This document shows positions 1 through 9,199 of a stretch of DNA of 64,000 nucleotides, piece by piece (the first letter of the stretch is position 1; each line of letters begins with the position of its first letter). The stretch is from NCBI GenBank assembly GCA_003153375.1, contig PLYM01000212.1, positions 55,935 through 119,934 of the forward strand, read 5' to 3'. The DNA comes from Planctomycetaceae bacterium (GTDB lineage: Bacteria > Planctomycetota > Planctomycetia > Pirellulales > PALSA-1355). A program made the translations under genes and the position numbers. Below the pieces are notes generated by a model. The model did no database searches, had not been told where the DNA came from, and saw nothing but the letters and a program-made list of their open reading frames with translations.

Positions 1-471
1 GTCCATCAAGGCGCTGGGCCCGATCAGTTGGCTTTTGCCCTCCAGGCGTTCGAGCTGCCGCTTGATGGCCAGATACTTATTCGTTAGTTCTCGCTTTTCG
101 GCCACGCGTTGCAGCAGCGCTTGCAGCTCGATCAGCTTGCAGGGTTTGGTCAGGTAGTCGAACGCGCCCTGGCGCAGCGCGGCGATGGCGGTGTCGAGCG
201 ATGACTTGCCGGTCAGCACGACGGCGTCGGTTTGCGGCGACAGGGCCTTGGCCTTGGCAATCACCTCGATGCCCGAGAGGCCCGGCATGTCGAGATCGAC
301 CAGGATGCAATCGTAGGAATTGCGCTCGAGCGCGGCGGCGGCGGTCAGCCCGTCGGGACACACGGTCACCTCGTGCCCCATGCGCGGCAACTCAAGGCTC
401 ATCAATTCCTGAAGGCACTTTTCGTCGTCGGCAAACAGCAGCTTCAGACGGTTATGCGGCTTGGTAGCGAT
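1..471 (-). CDS. NtrC-type response regulator (C-terminus beyond the left edge)
   Basis: Translating the minus strand from about 471 gives a receiver domain: an acidic pocket (ADDEK), the phospho-acceptor Asp in LVDLDMPG, the conserved Thr in VVLTGKSS and the Lys in YLTKPCK. A coiled linker follows, and then LIGPSALMD, which resembles the start of a sigma54-interacting AAA+ domain. The protein should therefore be a sigma54 activator controlled by the kinase just upstream. The reading frame overlaps the end of the kinase gene. It has no ATG, GTG or TTG that keeps the receiver intact: an AAGGAG ribosome site at 479-484 sits 7 nt before an ATC codon (469-471), giving an N-terminus reading (M)ATKPHNRLKLLFADDE. 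A CTG at 445-447 is the alternative. The family is sure; the start codon and the missing C-terminus are not. Confidence 0.85.
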   Translation of the reverse strand, partial: MATKPHNRLKLLFADDEKCLQELMSLELPRMGHEVTVCPDGLTAAAALERNSYDCILVDLDMPGLSGIEVIAKAKALSPQTDAVVLTGKSSLDTAIAALRQGAFDYLTKPCKLIELQALLQRVAEKRELTNKYLAIKRQLERLEGKSQLIGPSALMD

Positions 472-2062
472 GATCTCTCTCCTTTTGCTGCTCGCTCAAC
501 GGGAACGAGACGCGGAATTCCGATCCTCTTCCCGGTCCGTCGCTGTGCACGTCGATGTGCCCGCCGTGGTCGGCGACGATGCGATACGTGATCGACAGCC
601 CCAGCCCGGTGCCCTGTCCATTGCGATTGCGCGTGAAGAAGGGCTCGAACAAGTGTTTGAGCACCTCGTCGGTCATGCCGCAGCCATTGTCGGTGAACAC
701 CAGCTCGGCCTGGCCGCGGTTTTTCTGTAGCTCGATTTGCAAGGTTCCGCCGCTCGACAGGCTGTCGAGGCCGTTGGTGATCAGGTTCAGCACCACCTGC
801 TTGCACTCTTGGGGGTTGACGGGCGCGATGATCGGTTCGCCGGGCGCCAGCTCGATCACCTTGTCCGAATAGCGGCCCAGGTGGCCGACCATGTCGATCA
901 CGCCCTGCACCAGTTCGCGCAGGTCGGTGTTCTGCCGAGTGACGTCACCCATGCGCGAAAAATCGAGCAGCCGCTCGGTGATCCCTTTGCAGCGGAACGC
1001 TTCGTCCTGGATCATCTTCAAGTAATTGCGAATGACTTCGTGATCGGACGACATCGTGGCCGGGGCGGCATCGAGCACTTCCTGAATGCGGCCTTCCAGT
1101 GATTCGGCGCACAGCGCGATCGAGGCCAGCGGGTTGTTGATTTCGTGGGCCACGCCGGCCGCGAGAAAGCCGACACTGGCCAGTTGTTCGCTGCGCACCA
1201 CTTGCTTGGTGCGCTCTTGCACCTGCCGATCGAGCCCGTCGCGAATGTCCTGAAAGCGGGCCGTCATGTCGTTCATCGCGTCGGCCAGCTCGGACATCTC
1301 ATCCTTCGTGTCGAGCGCGATCCGATAGCTGAACTCGCCGGCAGCCACGCGCCGCGATCCCTTGACCAGCACGCGCAGCGGGCGAAAGACCCAGGTGTAG
1401 AACAGGCGGATCAGCAAGCCCAACAGAACGGTGCCCAAGACCGCAGTGACCCAAGTCAGGATGATCGCGGCCCGATACTGGCTGCGCACTTCATCCTTGA
1501 AACTGTGAATGCGCTGATGCAGAAAGCTGGGCAGCTCCCAGGAGAGCTGTTGCAGGCGCGCCAATTCGGCGTGCAGAGTCTCAATTCCCAGCGCATGGGT
1601 GGTCCAATCCGTGTCGGTTCCCGCTTCGATGATCCGCTCCAGCGAGGCATCGATCTTGTGCAAAGTGACCTGCTCACCGTGGCTGTCGTTGATTTTCAAG
1701 TCGTCCGGATTGTTGTCGTCGAGCAACTGATCGCGGTATTCCTCGAGCGTGTCGCGCAGCAGTTGCAGGTCGTTGGCGAACTGGCTGCCCAGCGCGTCGC
1801 GGTCGAGCCCCTGCGGCGCGTCGACGTCGACGCTGGCAGCTCGGGCCGTGCGCACCTGGGCTACGATCATCCGCAGGTCGCTGACATATCGAGCGAACTG
1901 CGATGCTAGCGGTAGCTCGGTGGCACGCCCGCTGAGGCTGCGCACCAGGCTGCGATAGGCATACACGCCGTGAAAGCCGCTGCCCGAGAGCGTGGCGACG
2001 ATCACCAGCAGCAGGCCGATGCCGACCAGCAGCTTATTGCGAATGGGCCATTTGGAGAGCAA
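452..2062 (-). CDS. Membrane sensor histidine kinase (HAMP-HisKA-HATPase)
   Basis: This is a sensor kinase of about 536 residues. It has an N-terminal membrane helix, an extracytoplasmic sensor region of roughly 180 residues, a second helix (LGTVLLGLLIRLFYTWVF), a HAMP linker, a HisKA domain with the phospho-accepting His in AGVAHEINNPLAS, and an ATPase domain with N, G1 and G2 boxes (NLITNGLDSL, DNGCGM, GTGLGLS). The frame is open up to 2203, but I choose the TTG at 2060-2062 because a full AAGGAGGT ribosome site (2068-2075) lies 5 nt upstream and the product then starts just before the first helix. The kinase precedes and overlaps the sigma54 regulator, so the two form one two-component operon. 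The stimulus cannot be read from the sequence. Confidence 0.92.
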   Translation of the reverse strand: MLSKWPIRNKLLVGIGLLLVIVATLSGSGFHGVYAYRSLVRSLSGRATELPLASQFARYVSDLRMIVAQVRTARAASVDVDAPQGLDRDALGSQFANDLQLLRDTLEEYRDQLLDDNNPDDLKINDSHGEQVTLHKIDASLERIIEAGTDTDWTTHALGIETLHAELARLQQLSWELPSFLHQRIHSFKDEVRSQYRAAIILTWVTAVLGTVLLGLLIRLFYTWVFRPLRVLVKGSRRVAAGEFSYRIALDTKDEMSELADAMNDMTARFQDIRDGLDRQVQERTKQVVRSEQLASVGFLAAGVAHEINNPLASIALCAESLEGRIQEVLDAAPATMSSDHEVIRNYLKMIQDEAFRCKGITERLLDFSRMGDVTRQNTDLRELVQGVIDMVGHLGRYSDKVIELAPGEPIIAPVNPQECKQVVLNLITNGLDSLSSGGTLQIELQKNRGQAELVFTDNGCGMTDEVLKHLFEPFFTRNRNGQGTGLGLSITYRIVADHGGHIDVHSDGPGRGSEFRVSFPLSEQQKERDHRYQAA

Positions 2063-2450
2063 CGGCGACCTCCTTGTCGCGATCGTTCTTGCCGCGATCG
2101 TTCCGCCCTGCCATGGGCTTGTTGGGGCGTGGGCCGAAACGAGGGACTCAACGAAAATGCCCCCGCTTGCGGGTGCCAGCGGCAATGGCTCGCTGCAATC
2201 CACGGTCGTCGAGATCCCGTTTCGGCAGGGGTGCGGAGTGTAGCATCAAAACGATCCGTGGGGCAAGACAAACAGCGCCTCCGCGCCCCCCCGCCCCGAA
2301 ACATCGGTACAGGCAAGCGATCTTGACTGCAAATCACGAGCGCGATAGCGTTCGCCCCTCGGGCAGGCCTCGCATCTCAAGGCCGCGAGCACGGACGAGG
2401 GACCAGCGTGGCATCGTTTCTTCGACAGCGGCTTACGCAAGGCGCGATCC
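2063..2450. other. Intergenic region between divergent kinase and GT87 genes
   Basis: This stretch of about 390 bases should hold the promoters of both divergent genes. The visible structure is the kinase ribosome site (2068-2075) and an 11-bp direct repeat, CGCGATCGTTC, at 2078-2088 and 2093-2103. The repeat lies immediately upstream of the ribosome site and could be a binding site or chance. No convincing promoter or small gene was seen. Confidence 0.4.
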
Positions 2451-3950
2451 TTGACCTTACGCCTTCAGACTGACGCGCCGATCTCGGCCCCGAGACGTTG
2501 GCTTTCGCGCTGCACGGCCCGGCCGGTGCTGTTCGTGCTGCTGATGTTCGGCTTTGCCGTTTGGGGTTGGGTCGACGTGCGCAAGCGAGGCAAGGTCGAC
2601 CCGCAAGACATCTACGCCCACCGCACCGATTTCACGGTCTACACCGAAGCCGGTGCCGCGTTCTTCGACGGCCGCGACCCCTACGAAGTCGGTAATCCGC
2701 GCGGTTGGAAATACCTCTATCCGCCGCTGTTCGCCATGCTGGTGGCGCCGTTACACGCGCTGCCGCCGCAAACGGCCGTAATGATCTGGTTCGCTTTGAG
2801 CGCGCTGATGTGGTGGGGGTGCTATGCAGAATGCGTGCGGATCGCGCGGGCGTGTTGGCCCGACGCGCCGGATCGAGGGTTATTCGGCCCGATTCCACCG
2901 GCAATCGGCTGGTTGGCCGTCTTGGCGGCCGTGCTGCCGGCGTTCAATTGCCTGCAACGCGGCCAGGTGGAAGTGGCCAAACTGTTTTTGCTCATGCTTG
3001 GCTTTCGGCTGGTGATCGAGCGTCGCTCGCCCTGGCTCACCTTCCTGGGCGGCGCCGCGTTTGCCCTGACCATTGTGCTGAAAGTCACGCCGCTGTTGCC
3101 GGTAGCGATGGTGCTCGGCCAGCAGCTGCTCAATGGCTGGCACGAGCGGTGGACGCGCTCGGCACGGACCCACGTCGGCGCGCTGTGGCTGGGAACGGGG
3201 CTCGGGATGGCAGTGTTTATCTTTGTGTTGCCCTCGGCACTGGTGGGCTGGCAGGCCAATCTCAAGCATCTGGACACCTGGTGGAATAAAGTCGCGATGC
3301 GTATGGAGACCACGACGGCCGACAGTTTTGCCGGCAACTCCTACTCAGTGCGAAACCAAAGCTTGACCAACGCCACGCACCGGCTTGGCAATTGGATCCA
3401 TTATCAATTCGGCAGCGGTCCCTTCGACGACGGCCCGATGAACTTGGGCAAGGGTGGCCCGGGCCTGGTGATGGACAAGCCGGTCGTCGATCATCTCCTG
3501 CTCGCCGGCCGCATCCTTACCGGATGCTTGCTGTTGATCGTCGCATTGCGAACGGCGCGAGACGATCTCGGCGGTCAGGCGGCCGCATTCGGGCTGGCTT
3601 ATGTGGCGACGTTGGTCACCGTGCCCATTGCGCGCGGACATTACTTCGTGGCGATGTTGCCCGGCATCCTTTTTCTCGGCGCCTGGTTGGTTCGTCAGGG
3701 CCGTGGGCGCTGGGCCATTGTGTTGGCCATGGCGCCGTGGACGTTGATTATTCCGCACTACATCTTTGTCGACGCGGTGGGTCGCATGGGATTGCTAGGG
3801 CTGGGCACGGCCGCCTGGTATACGGCCGGCTGCGTCACGATGTTGGCGTTCCGTCGCGTCGCTCGTGAGGAAGCGGTAGAGGACGAGGTTGATCCCCCTC
3901 GCATCCTGGTGTTGCCGCAACCCAGCGTCGGTCGCGCCGCGGCGGCGTGA
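2451..3950 (+). CDS. GT87-family (DUF2029) membrane glycosyltransferase
   Basis: This polytopic membrane protein of about 499 residues looks like the GT-C glycosyltransferases of family GT87, which transfer sugars from polyprenyl-phosphate donors on the outer face of the cytoplasmic membrane. The first helix (about residues 25-41) is followed by an extracytoplasmic loop TDFTVYTEAGAAFFDGRDPY. Asp60 in this loop sits where family members such as mycobacterial PimE keep an essential Asp. Next comes the family-typical YPPLFAMLVAPLHALP and about eight more hydrophobic segments. The first in-frame start is a TTG at 2451 without a strong ribosome site. The gene stands alone and converges with the PP2C gene. 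The acceptor is unknown; a cell-envelope glycan or lipid is an inference. Confidence 0.8.
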   Translation: MTLRLQTDAPISAPRRWLSRCTARPVLFVLLMFGFAVWGWVDVRKRGKVDPQDIYAHRTDFTVYTEAGAAFFDGRDPYEVGNPRGWKYLYPPLFAMLVAPLHALPPQTAVMIWFALSALMWWGCYAECVRIARACWPDAPDRGLFGPIPPAIGWLAVLAAVLPAFNCLQRGQVEVAKLFLLMLGFRLVIERRSPWLTFLGGAAFALTIVLKVTPLLPVAMVLGQQLLNGWHERWTRSARTHVGALWLGTGLGMAVFIFVLPSALVGWQANLKHLDTWWNKVAMRMETTTADSFAGNSYSVRNQSLTNATHRLGNWIHYQFGSGPFDDGPMNLGKGGPGLVMDKPVVDHLLLAGRILTGCLLLIVALRTARDDLGGQAAAFGLAYVATLVTVPIARGHYFVAMLPGILFLGAWLVRQGRGRWAIVLAMAPWTLIIPHYIFVDAVGRMGLLGLGTAAWYTAGCVTMLAFRRVAREEAVEDEVDPPRILVLPQPSVGRAAAA

Positions 3951-3977
3951 ACGAGCACGGTTAGAGATCGAGCCCGC

Positions 3978-5285
3978 TTAAAGATCGAGTACCGTGCTGT
4001 CGCGCTGGTCTTTACGGGCGGGCTGGCGGCGAATCTCGCTCATCATGAAGCTGATTGCCAGCGCGTATTGACGCACGGCGCGTGTGAAGTCGCCGGCCGC
4101 CAGCGCGGCTTGGGCTTGCTTACCGAAGTTGTTGAAATGGGCCCAGTCGAGGGTCCAATGCTCGTCCTTGGCTGCTTCGCGCAATTGCTGAGCCATCTGG
4201 CAGAGCACGGCCACGGACTCGGCCCGCGGTGTGGCCACGAATGCGGCGTGGGGACCCGTGCCCAGCGGACCATCGAGCCCCAGTCGTGTTGGCTGCGACG
4301 TCTTCGAGGCGTTTTGCGCCAAGGCAATCAGGCCCGACGCCACCGCCACCAGGCCGCCGATCAGTGCGCCGACGTAATAGCGGTCAGCGGCCAGCCCCAA
4401 CGCGAGCAACACACACAGGCCCATCACGACCCATAAGGCCGGATGCGCCCCGGCGGCCGTGGGCGACGGATCGGCCGGAGGCAATTCGATTTCGGTCGCG
4501 GGCACGGCCGTCACGCGGGCCACGATGGCCGTGATGTTGTCGGGTCCGCCGCGCAGGTTCGCCATGTCAACCAGCAACCGCACGGCCTCGCCGGGCGAAA
4601 GAGCGGACAAAATCGGGCCGATCTCCTCGTCCTTCACCTGGCCGCTCAAACCGTCGCTGCACAGCAGGAACGTGTCGCCCGCGTCGAGCGGAAAAGGGCC
4701 CTCCATGTCGACTTGAACATCGGCATGCGGACCCAGCGAGCGGGTGATGATGTTTTTGGGAATGAAGCCGGCCACTTCGCCGCGCGGCATTTGGCCGGCG
4801 GCTTGCATTTCCCACACCAGGCTGTGATCGAACGTCAGTTGTTCCAGCCGGCCGGCGCGCAGGCGATAGACGCGGCTGTCGCCCACGTGCGCCACGATCG
4901 CCGCGCGTGGCATGAGCAGCAACACACTGCACGTGGTGCCCATGCCTTGAAACTCAGCATTGGCCTGGCCGCGTTCGTGAATGCTGGCATTGGCAGCCAG
5001 GACGGCTTGCCGCAAAGCGTCGGCTGGCGGGCGGTCGGCAAGCTTGCGATAGGTGTGCGGCAAGCTTTCGCAAGCCATCTTGCTGGCCAGCTCGCCCGCC
5101 GCATGGGCGCCCATGCCATCGGCCACCATCAGCAGGCTGCCGCGTCGTTGCCAATCGGATTCGTCGACCGCCAGCGAAATCGCGAAGGAGTCCTGATTAT
5201 TGGCACGGCGCAGGCCGACGTCGGAGAGCGCTGACTGCTCGATCGCGACATTCCAGGCACCAACAGAATCGGCCATCGTGCTCAC
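3978..5285 (-). CDS. PP2C-type Ser/Thr phosphatase with membrane helices
   Basis: The first 260 residues form a PP2C phosphatase domain with the metal-binding motifs in order: NNQDSF, VADGMG (Asp56), GDSRVYR, CSDGL and GGPDNITAI. These enzymes remove phosphate from Ser/Thr and usually act against Hanks-type kinases. Two hydrophobic stretches (about residues 285-330) and a cytoplasmic-looking C-terminal region of roughly 100 residues follow, so the enzyme is probably tethered to the inner membrane. The start may be GTG at 5285 or the ATG three codons downstream. No kinase gene is adjacent; the nearest is about 10 kb away at 15.6-19.2 kb, so pairing with it would be a guess. Confidence 0.9.
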   Translation of the reverse strand: MSTMADSVGAWNVAIEQSALSDVGLRRANNQDSFAISLAVDESDWQRRGSLLMVADGMGAHAAGELASKMACESLPHTYRKLADRPPADALRQAVLAANASIHERGQANAEFQGMGTTCSVLLLMPRAAIVAHVGDSRVYRLRAGRLEQLTFDHSLVWEMQAAGQMPRGEVAGFIPKNIITRSLGPHADVQVDMEGPFPLDAGDTFLLCSDGLSGQVKDEEIGPILSALSPGEAVRLLVDMANLRGGPDNITAIVARVTAVPATEIELPPADPSPTAAGAHPALWVVMGLCVLLALGLAADRYYVGALIGGLVAVASGLIALAQNASKTSQPTRLGLDGPLGTGPHAAFVATPRAESVAVLCQMAQQLREAAKDEHWTLDWAHFNNFGKQAQAALAAGDFTRAVRQYALAISFMMSEIRRQPARKDQRDSTVLDL

Positions 5286-5634
5286 GTCAGGTGGTCACTG
5301 CGATCGGAATGTACGCGCCGACCTTAAGTTCGCTAGCCCAAAGGTCCTATTCTAACTCACTCAGAAAGTAGCGAATAGAGCCCCACCGATGTAGGCTGAC
5401 TAGCTTGCCCGGCTCCAGATAAACTGCCATGGTCCCCCTATTTTGGTCCGGCTGCCGGCATGGGGGCAGCCGCCGGGTGCTGGCAGGCGATGAATCCCTC
5501 TGGCGGCCTTTTTCGCGGGCACCTATACTCGCCGCCCGACCCTGCGGCCTCCGTTGGCCTTTGGACCGCACGGTTCATTTCCGCAATTTCTCGCGCCGAT
5601 CCATTTGACTTTGACTCTCGCACGAAGCCATCCC
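5286..5634. other. Intergenic region upstream of the PEGA lipoprotein
   Basis: The PP2C gene and the PEGA lipoprotein diverge here. The lipoprotein frame is open from 5554, but the signal peptide argues that translation begins near 5635. I saw no RNA gene and no convincing promoter. A possible 27-codon minus-strand frame at 5347-5430 is too weak to call. Confidence 0.35.
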
Positions 5635-6156
5635 TTGCCGCGACGCGCTCGCCGGTGCCTGTTGGGGCTCCTGGTGTGTTTGCTATGCGCTGCGCAGGTT
5701 GGTTGCGTGCAGCGGCGATTGACGATTCGAAGCAACCCGCCCGGCGCACTGGTTTACGTGGACGATTATCCGATCGGCACGACGCCGGTCTCGACCAGCT
5801 TTGTCTATTACGGCACGCGCAAGATTCGCCTGGTGCTCAGCGGTTACGAAACGCTCGAGGTCCTGCAACCGTTGCCAACGCCCTGGTATGAGTATCCGGT
5901 TCTTGACTTCATTACCGAGAACCTGGTGCCGGGAGAAATTCGCGACGAGCGCGCGGTCGATTATGCCCTCAAGCCGCAAATGATCGTGCCCAGTCAGCAG
6001 TTGCTCAGCCGGGCAGACAACCTGCGCCGCGGCGCGATCATGCAGCCCGTGCCAGCGCCCCCTGCCGGTCCCAGCTTCGGTCCCCCAGGCGGACCGCCGG
6101 GCCAATTGCCGGCCTCGCCGCCTCCCCCTCCGCCGGGCGCCGGCTTGTTCAACTAA
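5635..6156 (+). CDS. PEGA-domain lipoprotein with proline-rich tail
   Basis: The product is a secreted lipoprotein. Starting at the TTG at 5635 gives a short basic n-region (PRRARR), a hydrophobic core and a lipobox-like AAQVGC ending in Cys. Next comes a PEGA domain (LTIRSNPPGALVYVDDYPIGTTP), a small beta-rich module found in surface proteins, with the characteristic NPPGA and GTTP segments. The second half carries YEYPVLDFITENLVPGEIRDE and then a proline/glycine-rich, probably disordered tail. The frame also allows TTG starts at 5554, 5605 and 5611, but these would put an unlikely extension before the signal. The function is unknown beyond anchoring in the envelope; the tail may cross or bind the cell wall. 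Confidence 0.75.
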   Translation: MPRRARRCLLGLLVCLLCAAQVGCVQRRLTIRSNPPGALVYVDDYPIGTTPVSTSFVYYGTRKIRLVLSGYETLEVLQPLPTPWYEYPVLDFITENLVPGEIRDERAVDYALKPQMIVPSQQLLSRADNLRRGAIMQPVPAPPAGPSFGPPGGPPGQLPASPPPPPPGAGLFN

Positions 6157-6178
6157 ATCGTGGCGGCGCCGCTGATCG

Positions 6179-7399
6179 TCACTTGATCGAAGTGCGGCGC
6201 TGCAGGACGCCGCGGACGCCGATCACGCCAGGGTCGCGGGCGATCTTGTCGGAAAACACCCGCGCGTCGTCGAGAATGGGCCGCAGCTTGCAAGTGAGCC
6301 GCTCGACATTCAGGGCCGCCGCATTGAGATGCTGATAGAGCTCGGGGTTGCGCATCAACTCGCCGAGGGTGCCCTCGCCGCTGTTGAGCTTGCGGCCGAA
6401 ATCGGACATTTCGACGAGCAAGCTGTCAAACCGCGAGAGGGCCTTGTCGATGTTGTCGATGATCTGATCGCCGCGATCGCCCAGGGGGCCCGTGAAGCCC
6501 TCGAGATTGCGCATATTGCGGTCGACCGACTCCAGCGTGGCCTGCATCGTGTTGACCGTTTCGCGCGTGTCGGTGAACAACTGGGGCAGTTCGCGGATTG
6601 AGTTCTTCAAGTTGTCACGGACGTCCTTGTCACCGATCACGTCATCGAGATTGTTCAGGCTCGTCTGGAAGGTGTCGATGACCGACTCGGTCTTGTTGAC
6701 GATGCGGCTGATCTGCTCGTCGTTGTTATCGAGCAGCTTATTCATGCTGGCAGCCAGCTTGCCGACTTCAGTGCCCGCGGTGGAGAGGTTATCGATGGCC
6801 TGCTTCAAGTCACCTTCCAGGTTTCCGAAGGCCTGAATGGCGTTGGGCGCGACGGTGCCTTCGATGTAGTCGCCGTCGTGCACGAGCTCCTCGGGCTTTT
6901 CGTTCATGGCCGGCGGCGCCGCGGGCGGTTTCGCCTGGCCCGCTTCGTCACCGTCGTTGGCGGCCGTCAGGGTGCCCGCCTCGCCTGCCACCGCACCGTC
7001 ACTGGTCGGCGCGCGGGGTTGGGGCGGCGGACTGGTGGCCGCGCGGCGATAGAATTGAATCACGACGTCGCCCCCCAGCAGCGAACCGCTGACCTGCGGC
7101 ACCTCGTCGCGATAGAGCTTCACTTGCGGATCGACTTTGACGTCGACGTCGACGCCGCCACGGTCGGCAAATCGCACCTTGGTGACGCGGCCGATGAGGA
7201 TGCCGCTTTTGCGCACCGGCGTCCCTTCCGTGACGCCCGGCGCCTCGGCAAAGTGAATGTGCAGGACGTAGCCGCCCCAACTCGTCCACCGCACATCACT
7301 GAACAATAGCACCAGGATGCCAGCGATGAACAGGGTGGCCAGGACCATCACCCCGACTCGAAATTTGACGACTCGTTCATCCATATTCGCTCGCGCCAC
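6179..7399 (-). CDS. mlaD: MlaD-family MCE-domain lipid-binding protein
   Basis: This is the substrate-binding component of a Mla-type ABC system that moves phospholipids between inner and outer membranes. The N-terminal helix (about residues 15-34) anchors it in the inner membrane. An MCE domain follows (about 42-118), with the typical APGVTEGTPVRKSGILIGRV. The usual short end of the MCE fold is split by a Pro/Ala/Asp-rich insert of about 60 residues before HDGDYIEG. The last 200 residues are largely helical and probably coiled-coil. At 406 residues it is much longer than E. coli MlaD (183) and closer to the long MCE proteins that form periplasm-spanning tunnels. It is the last gene of mlaE-mlaF-mlaD. 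No mlaB or mlaC is adjacent. Confidence 0.88.
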   Translation of the reverse strand: MARANMDERVVKFRVGVMVLATLFIAGILVLLFSDVRWTSWGGYVLHIHFAEAPGVTEGTPVRKSGILIGRVTKVRFADRGGVDVDVKVDPQVKLYRDEVPQVSGSLLGGDVVIQFYRRAATSPPPQPRAPTSDGAVAGEAGTLTAANDGDEAGQAKPPAAPPAMNEKPEELVHDGDYIEGTVAPNAIQAFGNLEGDLKQAIDNLSTAGTEVGKLAASMNKLLDNNDEQISRIVNKTESVIDTFQTSLNNLDDVIGDKDVRDNLKNSIRELPQLFTDTRETVNTMQATLESVDRNMRNLEGFTGPLGDRGDQIIDNIDKALSRFDSLLVEMSDFGRKLNSGEGTLGELMRNPELYQHLNAAALNVERLTCKLRPILDDARVFSDKIARDPGVIGVRGVLQRRTSIK

Positions 7400-7429
7400 T
7401 GCGCTCGTGCTGTCGTGTCGCGGAGGTTG

Positions 7430-8281
7430 TTATCGTTGATTGGCCAGACGCAGATCCGCCATTTTTCTCATCTCCATCAGCCGCTCGCCCGCCTCGCCCT
7501 GCACGAACTGCGTCACGCGCGGATCGCCCGAGCGATCTAACAGTTCGGGTTTGCCATCGAAGATGATCTGAGGCTCGTCGGGTTCGAGCCGGCTGAGCGG
7601 ATAGACCATGATCACGCGATCCGCGACCTTGCGGGCCGTGTGCATGTCGTGTGTCACCACCACGCTCGTGACCGGGTGCTCGCTTCGCGTGCGCAGAATC
7701 AGCTCGTTGATCACATCGCTCATGATCGGGTCCAGCCCGGTCGTGGGCTCGTCGTAGAGCACGACTTCGGGACTCAGCGCCAGGGCCCGTGCCAGACCGA
7801 CGCGTTTGCGCATGCCGCCCGACAACTCAGCCGGCTTTTTGTTGATTACGCTTTCGGGCAGCCCAACCGCGGCCAAGCGCGAGATGACGGCGTCTTGGAT
7901 GGCGTGATCGTCGTTGTCCGTGTGTTCGCGCAGCGGAAAGGCCACGTTCTGGCCGACCGTCAGGCTGTCGAACAGCGCCGCGCCTTGGAACAAATAACCA
8001 AAGCGGATCCGCTCGTGGGTCAGTTCCTTTTCGGTGAGCTTGTTGATATCGTTGCCGTCGAAGGTAACTTGGCCTCGCGTCGGCCGTACTAGCCCAATCA
8101 TGGTTTTGAGGATCACGGTCTTGCCGCAGCCACTTTCTCCGATGATCACCAGCGTCTGCCCGCGCGGAACCGACAGGCGAATATCGCGCAGCACCGGGTT
8201 GCGGCCGAACGTGACACTCACATCGAGCAATTCGATCAATTGCTGCTGCGAGCGGGCGGCTGGAACGGGCTGGTTGACCAT
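7430..8281 (-). CDS. mlaF: ABC transporter ATPase of the Mla system
   Basis: This is the ATP-binding subunit powering the Mla lipid transporter. It shows Walker A (GESGCGKT), Q-loop (YLFQGAALFDSL), the ABC signature LSGGMRKRVGLARAL, Walker B VVLYDEPTTGLDP and the switch His in VVVTHDM. The GMRKRV variant and the long C-terminal extension of about 60 residues, which in MlaF contacts partner subunits, support MlaF over a generic ATPase. Its start is 51 nt after the permease gene ends, and mlaD follows after a 30-nt gap, so the three genes are one operon. Confidence 0.93.
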   Translation of the reverse strand: MVNQPVPAARSQQQLIELLDVSVTFGRNPVLRDIRLSVPRGQTLVIIGESGCGKTVILKTMIGLVRPTRGQVTFDGNDINKLTEKELTHERIRFGYLFQGAALFDSLTVGQNVAFPLREHTDNDDHAIQDAVISRLAAVGLPESVINKKPAELSGGMRKRVGLARALALSPEVVLYDEPTTGLDPIMSDVINELILRTRSEHPVTSVVVTHDMHTARKVADRVIMVYPLSRLEPDEPQIIFDGKPELLDRSGDPRVTQFVQGEAGERLMEMRKMADLRLANQR

Positions 8282-8332
8282 GAGCTGACAATCAATCGCT
8301 GTGCGAAACGGTAAGACGCTGCCAATCGAGAA

Positions 8333-9199
8333 CTACAACAACCGCACTCCCTCGGGCCAGATCGAGAGGTAGATGCCGTCCAAGGCGATTCCTAAAAAGA
8401 AGTCGAGCACCAGGATCAGCACGAAGGAAATCACGAACGCCGACGTGGCGGCGCGGCCCACGCCCTCGGCCCCAGGATCGCAATGAAAGCCGCGATAGCA
8501 ACTGATCAGTCCGATCGCGGCGCCGAAAAACAGGCTTTTGAAGACGCCGGAAAACAGGTCGAATGCCCCCACGTAGTCTTGCGAGTTCTGCCAGTAGTGA
8601 TTCGAGTCGATGCCCAGGCCGAATACGGCATAGGCAAAGCCGCCCGCCACGCCCATGAAGTCGGCCATGATCGTGAGCGTGGGAATCAGCACCAGGCAGG
8701 CCAGGAACCGGGGCACAACTAGATACTGGATGGGGTTCGCGCCCATGCTGGACAGGGCGTCGATTTGTTCGGTGACGCGCATCGTGCCCAACTCGGCCGC
8801 CATCGCGCTGCCGACACGGCCAGCGAGCATCGTCGCCGCCAGCACCGGTCCCAGCTCGCGCACCAGGGACATGTTGATGACCGCGCCCAAGCGGGTTTCG
8901 AGGTGCAACTGCCGGAATTGGGAATGGCTTTGCACGGCCAGCACCATGCCGATGAACGTGCCGGTCAGGGCCACGACCGGAAAGCTCAGCACGCCAATCT
9001 GATAGAAATTGGGCAACAGGGTGTCGCGGCGCGGCATCCGCATGGCAAGCCACGACAAGGTGCGAAAGAAAAACTCAGCAACGTCGCCGACCGTGGCCAC
9101 CCAGTCGATGACCAGCTCGCCCAGATCGGCGATCCACTCGCTCATCGCTCGCAGTGGTCCGACGGGCGGACGCGTCAGAGATTTGCCTGCCGATGCCAT
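8333..9199 (-). CDS. mlaE: MlaE-type ABC transporter permease
   Basis: This is the membrane permease of the Mla phospholipid transporter. The product has five or so membrane helices and the strongly conserved core [38 protein letters not shown], quoted here only as a landmark around the coupling helix that docks on MlaF. ATG at 9199 gives 288 residues; ATG at 9145 (MSEWIADLG) gives 270, closer to the family norm, and neither has a good ribosome site. The open frame runs further upstream to 9520, but that part has no family resemblance and is probably untranslated. First gene of mlaEFD. Confidence 0.92.
   Translation of the reverse strand: MASAGKSLTRPPVGPLRAMSEWIADLGELVIDWVATVGDVAEFFFRTLSWLAMRMPRRDTLLPNFYQIGVLSFPVVALTGTFIGMVLAVQSHSQFRQLHLETRLGAVINMSLVRELGPVLAATMLAGRVGSAMAAELGTMRVTEQIDALSSMGANPIQYLVVPRFLACLVLIPTLTIMADFMGVAGGFAYAVFGLGIDSNHYWQNSQDYVGAFDLFSGVFKSLFFGAAIGLISCYRGFHCDPGAEGVGRAATSAFVISFVLILVLDFFLGIALDGIYLSIWPEGVRLL

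Noticed and set aside
3954..3998. 8-bp inverted repeat AGCACGGT/ACCGTGCT between convergent GT87 and PP2C genes
   Set aside because: The loop is about 29 nt, there is no T run, and one arm lies in the PP2C coding end; too weak for a terminator.
5347..5430. 27-codon minus-strand frame reading MAVYLEPGKLVSLHRW
   Set aside because: An AGGGGG element lies only 3 nt before the ATG, too close, and nothing else supports it.
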